From Brachypterus glaber (taxonomy: Eukaryota > Arthropoda > Insecta > Coleoptera > Kateretidae), in contig OY294047.1 in NCBI GenBank assembly GCA_958510825.1, forward strand, positions 35,871,747-35,935,746: a stretch of DNA of 64,000 bases, given 5' to 3'. The notes beneath the pieces were generated by a model. The model ran no database searches. It had not been told where the DNA came from and saw nothing but the letters and a program-made list of their open reading frames with translations. Both the position numbers and the translations under genes were made by a program. This document shows positions 35,721-46,349 of this stretch, piece after piece (positions within the stretch are counted from its first letter, which is position 1; each line of letters opens with the position of its first letter).

Positions 35721-35835
35721 GCACTCGTTTCATAACACGTTTTTAGAGCACTAGTACTTTAGAAAACTCGCCGCAAGCGGATCGTTTTCTAAACTTGTAC
35801 TCGTGCGCTAAAAACGTATGTTATGAAACTAGTAC
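35721..35835. repeat. 115-bp GC-tipped hairpin
   Basis: GTTTCATAACACGTTTTTAG pairs with CTAAAAACGTATGTTATGAA, and TTTAGAAAACTCGCCGC with GCGGATCGTTTTCTAAA, around an AA loop. The tip is GC-rich as in H1 and Y. Confidence 0.7.
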
Positions 35836-37791
35836 TTTAATATACTATATTGTGCAATTTTATAGGTATGTTTATTCATATTCAAATATCTTCCTCTTTT
35901 TTAACCTAATTTTTCACGCTTTTTTTATTAATAACTTTTCTCTAGGTGCTGGTTAGTTTTAAATTACATAAATTCCTTAAAAATGTCTACTTAGGCCTAG
36001 ATCTTTAGAAAGACGGTAATTTCTTAACGGTAAATTAGGTATTAATACACACAATAATTTAATTCGTTACAGTTTTTAACCAGAGAAAAGAACAAGATCT
36101 AAGTTTCCTTCTTTAAATTCTTAAAATTCCATTTAAAATAAAATATATAAATATCTTAAAAACTGACATTAAAAAGAAACGCAAATTTTAATTAATTCTT
36201 TATGGTGACTTCCTTATGAGATGATGCGTGACCTCCCCAGATATTTTGCTTAAAATCGTTTTATTTTTTTCATAAAATTCAAGACACTGTGATTGTTTTG
36301 TAATTTTATGGTCTCTTGATTTGTCATCTTTGATGAGTGTTTCTCATTCGAAATGAAACTTCCTTATATGACTGACGTGGGATTTTATGCACAACACTTA
36401 AAATAATTATGCCACTATGTTTAGAAAATTGTACTTTGCGACTATTAGGTTCATTTGAATACATTCATTTTATATTAAATATTATATTGTCATATTTGGG
36501 TCAAATTATGAAACTTTTATTATGTTTGGTGTAGGCGCGCCATTTCAGTAACATGTACACTAGGATATTAAAAAACACGATTTTTTGAAATTTCCCCTTC
36601 TTATGTTGTGAAAAATAACATAACATAACAAAATTTCACCTCAAAAAAATGAATTAAGATTTTGCCTTCATTTGAAAATTGGAAAAATATTAAAAATTAT
36701 ATTTTTTTTAAAGCACGGTTTTTTTTAATCCAATATATCTGGCATTAAATTAAATATGTCCCTTTCAGCTCAAACAAACGAAATTTGGCATAAATCTACT
36801 TCATTAGAAAATTATAAAATAAATAAATTAAAAATTAATTTACTGTTATAATTTTTTTAATGAAAAAAAAGGTGATGTGCCAAATTTTAGCTCAAAATAA
36901 CAAAATTAGACCTCTTCCACTTCGTTTGAAAACAGGTAAAATATGTTAAATTATAATTATAACAAATCAATAATAATAATCATTGATTTTTTTCATTTTG
37001 ACATGGATGCCAAATTTCGTTTTTTTTTTTTAAGTTAAAATTTGGCACAGATTTATATTTTTGCACTTTGGTATACCAGATAAAAATAAAAAATCGTGCC
37101 TCATAACAAAAAATTCTTATTTTTTACAATTTTCCAATGAAATTTTACTGTGTTAAAATTACACATTTTTACACAATTTAACACGATACCGTGACAGTTC
37201 AGATCTACACGTGTGTAATTTTTTTTTATTAGTGTGTAAACTCCAAACATTTCTCATTTTACATGTAAACATAATTTATGAATTTTGTATGTAAACAAGC
37301 AAGTGACAAATTTATTTTAGTGTACTTATAAACAACTTCCTCAATTACTTTTGTCAAATATATCACATTTCTTTCGTTAAATATATCACATTTCTTTCGA
37401 AAAATTCTTTCCTGTATACGTGTTTAGGTTGCATAATTTATTTTTAATAAGGATAATAGATTGCAGTCTCCTGAAATTTATCTTGGGTTTTATGTTATCG
37501 ATGAGGGGATATTTTTTACGCAGTTTAATCAAAAAGGTATATGGGTCATTTTCAAATATAAATTCTAAAAATATCAAATACCAAAATACTTTTTTGCTTT
37601 GCTCATAACCACTTTTATCCTTCTATGAATAATTTGGCTGAAAAATCGAAAAAAAAACAATTTCACCCCCAACATGGTCATTTTTGAATATTTTGAACTC
37701 GATTGAGATTACCCCTAAAATTCAAGATAGCGACACCCCTTATGCAAATCACCCGGTGAAAAACTAACAGGAGTTACTATCCACTACTACC
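35836..37791. other. Unassigned AT-rich DNA
   Basis: 36560-37140 holds T-rich and A-rich blocks repeated in loose form (AAATTTGGCA words) that also occur near 31040. No gene was found. Confidence 0.4.
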
Positions 37792-38246
37792 CACACATCC
37801 CCTGAAGGCAAAATGGGTTTCAGAATGAAATCCCGCGGGATTTTTGCGGGATTGACTTCAATCCCGCGGGATTGTGATTTTTTATTTACCGATATACAGG
37901 GTTATTCAGAAATAGGGTCATTAATTTTAAGGGGTGTTTCTACATAGGAATACATGAAAAAAAGTTCTCATAAACATATGTCTAAAAATGCGTCGTAAGG
38001 GAGCTAGGCCCTTTGAAAGCGGCTAAAAAATTCGGTTTTTATTTAATAACTCAGGAACTCTTCAAGATATAGCAACGAGGTTCTCATGTACTTATTTTAA
38101 CCAGGGACGTGCGAAACGGGGGGGCCTTGTCAATTTTTTGTCCCAAAATTATATCTGTGTAATTTTTTTGTGATTTTATTTTTGGTATATGAATTTGCAA
38201 AAGTTGCTTTCATTTTGAAACCCATTTTGCCTTCAGAGGATGTGTG
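37792..38246. mobile_element. TIR element enclosing a half P element
   Basis: The left end CACACATCCCCTGAAGGCAA continues AAATGGGTTTCAGAATGAAA, and the right end is the complement over ~40 bp. Between them lies GC-rich CCCGCGGGATTTTTGCGGGA-type sequence and a one-sided P-family end, ACAGGGTTATTCAGAAATAG (from 37907). The TSD is unclear. Confidence 0.55.
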
Positions 38247-39769
38247 TATCCATTAAAATATCAGCCCAGGTGCATTTATTGCAATTTTAATATAGAAATT
38301 CCTCGTTGTTTGCCAGGGGTAGAAAAAAATTGGGGGTGATGAGCTTTTTTTTTAGTCAGAAAAATTTTACTTATTAATATTAACTTGTGGGTCCCTAACG
38401 GGTCACAAATCTCATTAGCCTCGGGCTTCCCAGTCCGACACTGTATTCAATACAATACATACCAAATTTAATTTATCAAAGAAATGTCTATTTATTTGAT
38501 AAATTGGATTAGGATCCTGCGGTAAAAATTCTCAACAAAAACCATATATTATTTCTCGCCTGAACATAAATTTAAAAAATGTGTAACACGTCGATATTAA
38601 ATCATTATTAATATTTTTTCATCGCTCATTTTCCCGATTTTCCTCTTCATATAATTTTCCCTTCGGTTATTTTTTTTTTTTCGTAACTTATGATATGGTT
38701 AATACTTTTACAAATAAATCAAAAAGTTTTTTCGGTTGGAAATAAATTACGTAAAAAAATTGATAATATTTTTAGATAGCTCCAGGATAATTTGGCGAAA
38801 AAGGAATCTGGATTATAACTTTTACTAAACTTTATTTTCATGACAGTTTAAAAAAGTTAAATTACCAAAAAAAATGGGTTAAACCAAGGCGTTATTCACT
38901 TCCAGGCCATGCTCTAGTCTCTGCCAGAGATATAAGAGAATTTTTTTTAACAGCGATTATTTTTATCTGGCGCGCCATCAAACTGTTCGTCCAATCGGGA
39001 CATTGCATAGTTTTAGACTCATTTAAACTATCGAGTCCACGTTGACTGATTATAGCCAGTTAACGTTCGACCCTATCCAATCATATTTCGCAAAAGATTT
39101 AGCCACATCCACAAGGCATTAGTAGCAATAAATATTTACTGGACCGGCTTTAATTTGTTTTATTTGTGTTCCGTGCATCGAGCTATATAAGATAAATACT
39201 CGGATAAATACGTATTTAATAAAATTAAATTTAATTACGTCCCTGTCTCACATTAATCTGTTTTAAATGTAAACATTCTACCATAAATGTGACACCGACT
39301 ATACTGGCTTTGGACGCCTTGGTTAAACTCATTGAGTTTTTAATAGGGTTAGAGTCATATGTGGCGAAGTAGTTATAAACCTGACTAAAAGTTACTTTTA
39401 AAAATTTGCTTTATTGTTTTACCTGCATGTTAAATATAAAAAAAAGTATATAATTTAGGGCTGATCACTGTCATTAAAATTACAAAAGATTAAACAATCT
39501 ACAAGAGATACTATTCGTTTTTAACATTTTTTTTAGACAACGCCTACCAGGCATATTACAAAATAGTTAAAAGAGTGTCCGTTCCCATACTCGTAAATAT
39601 TTAGTAAAATATCTAGATCAAATCATTTTTTCTGAACACATTCCAATGTAATATGCTCTACCAATGAAAACAGTCCTATCTTCGAATACCACTGAGGCAA
39701 TTGGGCAGGAGTAGGGACCCTAAATAAAGTGACATTTAACTTCAACTTGTGTGAAGTTTAATGTCCATA
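38247..39769. other. Unassigned DNA
   Basis: Nothing recognised. Confidence 0.4.
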
Positions 39770-39771
39770 TA

Positions 39772-40498
39772 CAGCCTGTTCCAGAACTCGCGTACCGAAA
39801 TTTAAGAGGTGATTCTACATCCAAAAATATGAAAAAAAGTTTTTATAAAGGTTGGTCCGGAAATGAGCCCTAAGGGAGCTACGGCCCTTCGAAGATGACG
39901 TATTGAATGGGGAACAAAAAAAAGCATCAATAAAATTTTAATGCTGCAGGGTGATTCTTCATTTAAAACTGAGCAAAAAAGTATTATACACCAAAACACC
40001 TAAATTTAATATTAAAGGAGTAATAGCCTTTTAAAAAGTAACGTTTTTGGTGGCACAAAATTCCTCTTAATTGCATTTTTTTTTTTGATAACGGTTGCTC
40101 CTACAGTGTTACACTATATGATATTTTATATGTATTTTTACTCTAGAAATCTATATTTTTTACAACAAATCCAAAAAACATACACATAGAAAAGTTTGGG
40201 GCAAAAATGTTTTAAGCCTCATATATTTTGTCCGTCTGGGCACGCCTCTGGATAAATTAAAAAAATAAATTAACATAAACTTATTGCCCTTATTAATACT
40301 AGTATACATGCAAAAGCTCGCCGCTCTAGCTTAAACGGTACCCGAGTTATTAATTAAAAACCTTATTTTATTACAATTTTAAAGGGCCCTAGATCCCTTA
40401 GGGCTCATTTCCGGACCAACCTTTATAGGAACTTTTTTTATATTTTTGGATCTAGAATCACCTCTTAAATTTTGGCATGCCAGTTATGGATCACCCTG
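39772..40498. mobile_element. TA-flanked palindromic MITE P4 (727 bp)
   Basis: Right end (complement) CAGGGTGATCCATAACTGGC and left end CAGCCTGTTCCAGAACTCGC are diverged partners, with TA at 39770-39771 and 40499-40500. Inside, AAATTTAAGAGGTGATTCTA and GAGCCCTAAGGGAGCTACGG occur in both arms. Related to the 42486 half copy and to the copy at 47642. Confidence 0.75.
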
Positions 40499-40500
40499 TA

Positions 40501-40847
40501 TATAGGGTCCCTAGGCAGGAGACGCCTCAGGGGAGGGGAACAATTAATATTTGTTGTTTTAAAGTTGGTATACATGCGTACTTTTGTTCAAGTGAGTGAA
40601 GAATTGACAACAGGTGATCCTTAATTTGAGTTTTGAGGTTATATCTGTTGACATTTACAAGTGTCAAAAGATATAACCTCAGAATACAAATTAATTATTT
40701 AACGTCAAACAAAACCGTTATTTTATATGCAGTTAAAGTTAGCAACACAGGTATACCATTACAAAAGAGGTCTTTAAATGATCTTAAAGGAGAAAAGTGA
40801 GTGAACTCGGGCGAAGTGAAAGTCCTGTCAAATTCCAGCTGAAAAAT
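40501..40847. other. Unassigned DNA with a small hairpin
   Basis: TGAGGTTATATCTGTTGACA (40634) pairs with the complement ending at 40681. Otherwise nothing. Confidence 0.4.
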
Positions 40848-41159
40848 AATAGTTATTTATGGTACTAGTGGGTAAAGTAAGATAATGCCCATGAGAAAAT
40901 TAATTAATTTTCGAGAGGGCAATATCGGTTTACCCATGAGTGCCATATAAGGTTTTATCCAATAAATAGCTTAGGAATTCATATTTTTATTAAAAATTTT
41001 AATGACATTTACAAGAAAATAATTTGACAAGTGACAGTTGAGTGGGTAAAATAAATAATTATCCACTCAATAAAGTAAAAGCCACGCGGGGGTTATTATT
41101 GAGTTTATCTATACAAAATAAAGCTGGTAGTTGTCTTATTATCTGTATGTATTGGATAA
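40848..41159 (-). mobile_element. Hairpin MITE S, copy D (hairpin tip deleted)
   Basis: Same ends as the other copies. The stem GAGAAAATTAATTAATTTTC closes without the GC-bearing tip that copies B and C keep. Confidence 0.75.
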
Positions 41160-42071
41160 ATATTTTAATGTTTTGTCAGGGACGCCATTTCAGATTTGGG
41201 GGGGGGTCGTCTTCACAAAAAAATCAAAACGCCACTATACCTAAAGATAAAGTGGGCATGGGTGTCATCCTATACTAAACAGATATCTAGTGTATTTTGA
41301 AAATACTGAAATCGAATCTATTATTGGAAGTTAATAGTTCAAAATGGCGAATCTAACATGACTGCAAAATATAATAAATTTTTAATATTCACTGCTAGTT
41401 TGTTAAATAGATATGTTTTAAACGCATTTTGTTTCAAAAGAGTAAAAATTTAAAAATTAAAAAAATTTGGGTACGGACCTGGGTCCAACGACGGCTAATA
41501 ATAGTCATTGACATTTACAGGTATGACACTTTTTAGTAGAAGCGCAGTTTTATCTAAAAGAGAAAGTCTTTGAATATTGTTTACGTATTTCTTGATTAAC
41601 GGTATAAAATAGTTTTCTGGATTTTTTTTAATTAAAGAAACATGCCGTAAAATTAACAATGCTTCGTAACTAATATTATACTTTTAGTCTTTTCAAAAAA
41701 GTCTCTTTTGTTTTTACTTTCGAGCGACTCGGAGAGAAAAAAGTATTATATGTCGAAAAAAAAAAACAGTTTTTCAGATATTGATAATCCGTTTTAAGGT
41801 CTATAGTTACATTTAGAAAACCCTATTTTTAATACATTGTGTACATTGCAATTTCAACATATGAATTCGTCTTTATTTGAATGGACTTTTAAGATTTTTA
41901 GGAGATTGTCCAGGGGTTTTTTTACTTTTTCACTATTCCCCCAAATAAGTGTTTAATGATTGAACTTTTACCTTTCTTGATATTTGACATATTGTTTAAA
42001 TGGAGATTTCTCCCGTTAGATTAGACAGGGACAAAAGTTCTACCCAAAAAGGATAGAAGACATACATACAC
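41160..42071. other. Unassigned AT-rich DNA
   Basis: Contains a G8 run near 41200. Nothing else recognised. Confidence 0.4.
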
Positions 42072-42150
42072 TCCCACTTCCACCCAACCAAACAAATTCT
42101 GTATTTGTTCTTTGTTGAACAAATACAATATTTACCTGGCCGGGCGAAAA
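42072..42150. repeat. Degenerate copy of the 42250 hairpin
   Basis: CCAACCAAACAAATTCTGTA...AACAAATACAATATTTACCT keeps the hairpin plan of 42250-42339 with several mismatches. Confidence 0.5.
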
Positions 42151-42249
42151 GTTAAACTATATTAAAGAAATTACTGGCGCCATCTAAATTTTAGTAGAAT
42201 TATCTTATTCTACAGATTCACATTAGCTATGTTCGTTCGTGCCGCTCAC

Positions 42250-42339
42250 TGCTACACTTTCCGGCCAACCAAATAAATACTGTATTTGTTGTATGAAAAA
42301 CAAATACAGTATTCATTTGGTTGGCTGGAAAGTGTAGCA
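42250..42339. repeat. 90-nt near-perfect hairpin
   Basis: Arms of ~41 bases with two mismatches, starting TGCTACACTTTCCGGCCAAC and ending in the complement, enclose a loop of ~8 bases. The size and shape would suit a small-RNA precursor, though it is equally a short MITE. Confidence 0.7.
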
Positions 42340-42485
42340 CAAATGAGATAGAGATAGGGTAGATAGGTCTTTTGTTTCATAATTCTAGTTGTAGAGAGCT
42401 CCATTGCTAAATAATAGTACTAATAAGGTACAAATCTAAAAAAATAAATCCACTTTTATGGCAAATTTCAAATTCCTAGGTTATA

Positions 42486-42612
42486 CAGGGTGATCAATAA
42501 CTGGCATGCCAAAATTTAAGAGGTGATTCTGCATCCAAAAATATCAAAAAAAGTTCCTATAAAGGTTGGTCCGCAAATGAGCCCTAAGGGAGCTACAGCC
42601 CTTTAAAATTAT
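42486..42612 (+). mobile_element. One-sided P4-family fragment
   Basis: CAGGGTGATCAATAACTGGC after TA, then AATTTAAGAGGTGATTCTGC and GAGCCCTAAGGGAGCTACAG. The other arm is absent. Confidence 0.6.
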
Positions 42613-43257
42613 ATATATAAAATGGATTTTTTAAATTTTAGGGGCTGGGGGGTAAGTTTTGTATAAAATTGTATTGTTATTGCCGAGTTAAGCATGTGTA
42701 CCAAATTTTAGCTTTCTAAGTATATTCTAATTGGTCGAAAAAGTCTTTGGCAGATTTGCCCTAAACAAACAAATAAATAAATAAACATTGTAAGTTAAAT
42801 AAAAGCTTGTAAAAATGCTCACTATTAATGCTGTGCTATTAATGCTGTAAAGTTTTAGCCATCTTGGTGTGGATTAAAACTAAGATAGATAATGATTTTT
42901 TTACAGTGTATACTATTTATGCAGGTGTGTTAGACACCATGTCTAAGTATTTTACTAACATTAAGAATTTAGTACATACACATGTTTTCAGTTAAAGTTA
43001 TGTAAAATGACATTTCTTTGCAAATTCTTCCAATAAAAAGATTATAATTTATTTAAATTTATACGAATTAAGGAAAAATGCGTGGAATAAATATCATATA
43101 AAAATAAATAATATATTTTTAAAGGCAATTACATGTAAATTATATAATTTTAATTAGACATCAACCCCGAGACTATTGGCAAAGGCTGAATCTTTGAATT
43201 TATATTGGCAATTAAAGTTTTGACGGCCTTAGGTGCTTTGTCGTATAGAAATAGCGT
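42613..43257. other. Unassigned AT-rich DNA
   Basis: Nothing recognised. Confidence 0.4.
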
Positions 43258-43265
43258 ATTATATC

Positions 43266-43515
43266 CAACGAACTAACAACTCTTCTCTCTAGAATACGCA
43301 TACCGTTAATATAAAGTATCGCTAACATCTCGGTTTGTAAACAAATAGTAGTTATATTTAGGCCTGAACAATAATAATTACCAGTAACTGTTATTTTTGT
43401 CTCTGTTAGAACAAAGCTGTGCGAGTAAGACAGACAAATGTATATGTTGGCTACGTTTTTTTCAGTTTTTACAAATGAGATGCATATTCTAGAGAGAAGA
43501 GTCATTAGTTCGTTG
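43266..43515. mobile_element. hAT MITE T1, complete copy with 8-bp TSD
   Basis: The termini CAACGAACTAA and TTAGTTCGTTG, with the inner stem ACTCTTCTCTCTAGAATA, form the TIRs. ATTATATC is perfectly duplicated at 43258-43265 and 43516-43523. An 8-bp TSD supports hAT-type transposition. The inside is a loose inverted repeat around AATAATTACCAGTAACTGTT. 250 bp, non-coding. Confidence 0.85.
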
Positions 43516-43523
43516 ATTATATC

Positions 43524-43628
43524 CCGGGATGCGTAGCATCGAAATATATTATCAGTGATATGGAGTAAAAGATTGCGCATTGGCCCTCTGCGCACACACA
43601 TTTTTGGTTTCACCCTGATGTCAGCCAT
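43524..43628 (-). other. Small ORF interrupted by the hAT MITE
   Basis: Minus-strand ATG with ATAATGGCTGAC context, frame MADIRVKPKMCVRRGPMRNL and on to YASRDI. Insert plus TSD is 258 bp (86 codons), so the frame stays open through the MITE and ends RPSKL at 43212. Without the insertion the frame would be about 52 codons. No family recognised; it may be chance. Confidence 0.25.
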
Positions 43629-43639
43629 TATCTTTTTAC

Positions 43640-44052
43640 TTACTTACATTTAATAATAATGAATTTCATTATGCTGTCTCATGCACCAGTTTTAACGCTA
43701 TTTTTTAATCGTAAAACCGTTAAAGTTAGTATTTTTTTTTTGGACTTTTTGTTATAGTTATTTTATTTATTTATTTTATTTATTGATTGATTGAGCTTAA
43801 CACGTAGTCATGGAGAGTCCCAAATAAGCTTCTGCCTTGTGCTAGGGGCTATCCATTAATTTTTTTACAATATTTCCAAATAGTATAGTTTTAGGTTACA
43901 ATAATTTCATCCGCAAACTTACTTGGTAATATATAATCAATCCCAATCTGGCTTCGGTATAAGCATCATTCTACACTTGTTACAGAATATACTATTTTTA
44001 AAATTTTCATAAAAATCAAGTAGCCATGATCAGTAACATTAGCACAAATAAA
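43640..44052. other. Unassigned AT-rich DNA
   Basis: Nothing recognised. Confidence 0.4.
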
Positions 44053-44220
44053 TACTTTAAACTGAATAGGTTCTTGAAACCAATAACTGCTTCCTTTTTT
44101 GGACTGTCGATAGGTTTATCCAGTCTCTGCTTTTAGCAGTAGATGTCGCTAGCTGTTTTTGCTTTTCCTTACAACGATTTTTAAACTCTATATAGAGATA
44201 AATGGAAAGGATTTGATTTT

Positions 44221-44305
44221 CGTAGTTGTCCCTACTACCGATATGTGGCTCTGAAGAGTGCTAAAAAGCACGAAATCGATCAGTCACTTCGGAGGGACGA
44301 CTGCG
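44221..44305 (+). ncRNA. Type I hammerhead ribozyme, unit 1
   Basis: Core CTGAAGA (44251-44257), stem II GTGC/GCAC with loop TAAAAA, then GAAA (44272-44275). Stem III is the self-complementary ATCGAT, too short for a hairpin and suited to pairing between two copies. C44281 is the expected cleavage nucleotide. Stem I: GTGGCT pairs with AGTCAC (one G-U), then CCGA with TCGG and CGTAGTTGTCCCT with AGGGACGACTGCG, separated by small internal loops. All invariant core positions are present. Confidence 0.85.
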
Positions 44306-44656
44306 TTAATCAAACAAAAGTCGTTTTAAGGAATAGTAAAATGTTTTATATAGATTTTTTAAATTTGTAAATATCAAACAATTTAATTTAGTTTATTAAT
44401 TCAGATACCACTGTAAAAGGTGACCTTCTAGCGTTTAGGATTCAATTGGCGGCAATGTCCACCGTGGCATTGATTAATCTGCCCCCTATCGACAGCGTGC
44501 AATAGGTTCTTGAAACCAATAACTGCTTCCTTTTTTGGACTGTCGATAGGTTTATCCAGTCTCTGCTTTTAGCAGTAGATGTCGCTAGCTGTTTTTGCTT
44601 TTCCTTACAACGATTTTTAAACTCTATATAGAGATATATGGAAAGGATTTGATTTT

Positions 44657-44741
44657 CGTAGTTGTCCCTACTACCGATATGTGACTCTGAAGAGTGCTAA
44701 AAAGCACGAAATCGATCAGTCACTTCGGAGGGACGACTGCG
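44657..44741 (+). ncRNA. Type I hammerhead ribozyme, unit 2
   Basis: Same as unit 1, 436 bp downstream: core CTGAAGA at 44687-44693, GAAA at 44708-44711, cleavage expected after C44717. Stem I reads GTGACT here, which turns the G-U pair of unit 1 into A-U and makes GTGACT/AGTCAC fully Watson-Crick. The only change seen in the ribozyme keeps the fold. Confidence 0.85.
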
Positions 44742-45020
44742 TTAATCAAACAAAAGTCGTTTTAAGGAATAGTAAAATGTTTTATATAGATTTTTTAAAT
44801 TTGTAAATATCAAACGATTTAATTTAGTTTACTTTAAACTGACGTTTAAAAAAATTCAGGTTATTAAAATTTTTGAAGATTTATATAGCCATATTAAATA
44901 ACTAAAGTGACTGTCATTACTTTACCCTACTTTGCTAGGAGCAACGTAGGATATTTTTGTAAACTCGTTTAGAAAAAAAAAATTAAAAATCTACTAAAAT
45001 ACAGAAAAATTAAACTATAT

Positions 45021-45475
45021 TTAGGTATAAAAATAATAACTGACGGTCCTAATTTCTTAACAACCGGTTTCGGCGCTAGCCATCTTCAGGTTAGGTATAA
45101 TCTAAAAATTAACATTTTCATAGTAAAAATTAAACCAGAAAGAAAGATACAGTCTTGGACGTTTTTGGGTTATGTTAAAAAACACTTACCAAAAAATGCA
45201 TATTACACCCAGTGACATGGAATCAGTAGGGTTAAAATCAACATTATGCAGTATCTTAATAAAAACAATTAAAAAACTACATTAAATTTAGAATTTTAAA
45301 CGAATTCTTCGGAAAACACATGAGGGATGTACAAAAAAAGCAAAAAGTGTGTTGGCAACACTTTTTGACCAGTCACTAGCAGGGTATGACCAACCTAAAT
45401 TTTGAAAAAGGTGGCGCCAAAATGTGTTTAAAAAGAAAGAGAATTAGGACCGTCAGTTATTATTTTTATACCTAA
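45021..45475 (-). mobile_element. 455-bp element with perfect 34-bp TIRs and a hammerhead-like core
   Basis: TTAGGTATAAAAATAATAAC continuing TGACGGTCCTAATT is found at 45021-45054 and as an exact complement at 45442-45475. A hammerhead-like core lies just inside one TIR, as in the element at 60443. There is no ORF. It could be a Penelope-type terminal piece or a TA-inserted MITE that captured such a piece. Confidence 0.7.
45055..45094 (-). ncRNA. Hammerhead-like ribozyme core (Penelope-type)
   Basis: Minus strand: CTAAC, CTGAAGA, T, GGC-TAGC-GCC, GAAA, with self-complementary ACCGGT as stem III, U as cleavage base, then GTTA pairing with TAAC of stem I. There is one extra base between the core and stem II, so it is not an exact consensus hammerhead. 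Minimal hammerheads of this look are known from the terminal repeats of Penelope-like retroelements. Confidence 0.6.
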
Positions 45476-46349
45476 TCATTTAACTCTCACAATGGACTCC
45501 AACCACAAGTAAACTATATTTAATGGCATTTGTAAAATTTGTTAACCCCCTAAAGTTTATTTTTTTAAGGTATATTTATTTTAAATTTTCCGCTAAATAC
45601 TCCACAAAGTCCGATTTACACTGAAGCATGTGGCTTGTTTTGAATGTCAACATAACCAAAATTTATAATTTTTGTTTACTTACTTTGTTTTTATGACGTT
45701 TTGATGTAAAAAAAGAGAATTGATAAAGCTGTTGCTAAAAATACTTTTGTGTTCCTGTAGAAACAAAATTTGCTTATAAAATCGCTTTTATTCCAATAAT
45801 ATAGAGGAATAAACCATTGTTTTGTTCTCGTTAATGGCACGTCAACGTATTACGGTTATGTAAATTGGGCCTAGTCATTTCGCTTACGACGCATGCGTAT
45901 CTTACGTTGCTATGGTAATTTCAAGATTGTTTCCAAGCGGGAAATAAATAAAATAACTATACCTTAAAAAAATAAACTTTAGTACCCTAAATAGCTATAA
46001 TAATTAAAGGTGTGGGTACGATAAATTTGCTAAGCAAGTTGCATTATAGTAATAACGTTAATAATTTTTGTCTGAAATCGTTATTTTAATGCATTGTAAA
46101 CATTTATGTTTATAAGAAATTTTTCATTCGTACTTTATTGCCAGACTATAAGAATAATTATGACTGTATTATGGAATTTCACTGTTACATACTTAAAACT
46201 TTGTAATAAATTCCTAATTTAAAATATACCTACCTCTTACCAGAGGCGGTACTTTTGCTATTCATTTTCCGGGCACAGTGCCCCCCAATAAAAATACGAA
46301 AAAAACGGACTATGTCACATTATAGCCACATGCCTGGGGAGCATATAAC
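45476..46349. other. Unassigned AT-rich DNA
   Basis: An inverted pair TTTATTTTTTTAAGGTATA (about 45558) and TATACCTTAAAAAAATAAA (about 45958) encloses 45540-45985, possibly another MITE of ~440 bp. No ORF. Confidence 0.35.

Larger units (their letters stand above)
44066..44829 (+). mobile_element. Retrozyme-like tandem element (1.75 units of 436 bp)
   Basis: A ~330-bp sequence starting ATAGGTTCTTGAAACCAATA is present twice (44066-44395 and 44502-44831), almost identical, with a unique ~106-bp piece between. The period is therefore 436 bp. Each copy holds a full hammerhead ribozyme. TACTTTAAACTGA (44053-44065) recurs at 44830-44842, an apparent 13-bp TSD as left by target-primed insertion. 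There is no ORF. Known metazoan and plant retrozymes share this plan: repeats with type I hammerheads that excise a unit-length RNA, which is then circularised and copied by another element's reverse transcriptase. The retrozyme assignment is inference from that plan. Confidence 0.8.

Noticed and set aside
43640..44842. LTR retrotransposon reading of the 44-kb direct repeats
   Set aside because: The repeats lack TG...CA ends, a 4-6-bp TSD, a primer-binding site and a polypurine tract. The hammerheads and 13-bp TSD fit a retrozyme better.
45540..45985. Firm call of another MITE
   Set aside because: The inverted TATACCTTAAAAAAATAAA pair is AT-rich and I could not find a TSD or a second copy.
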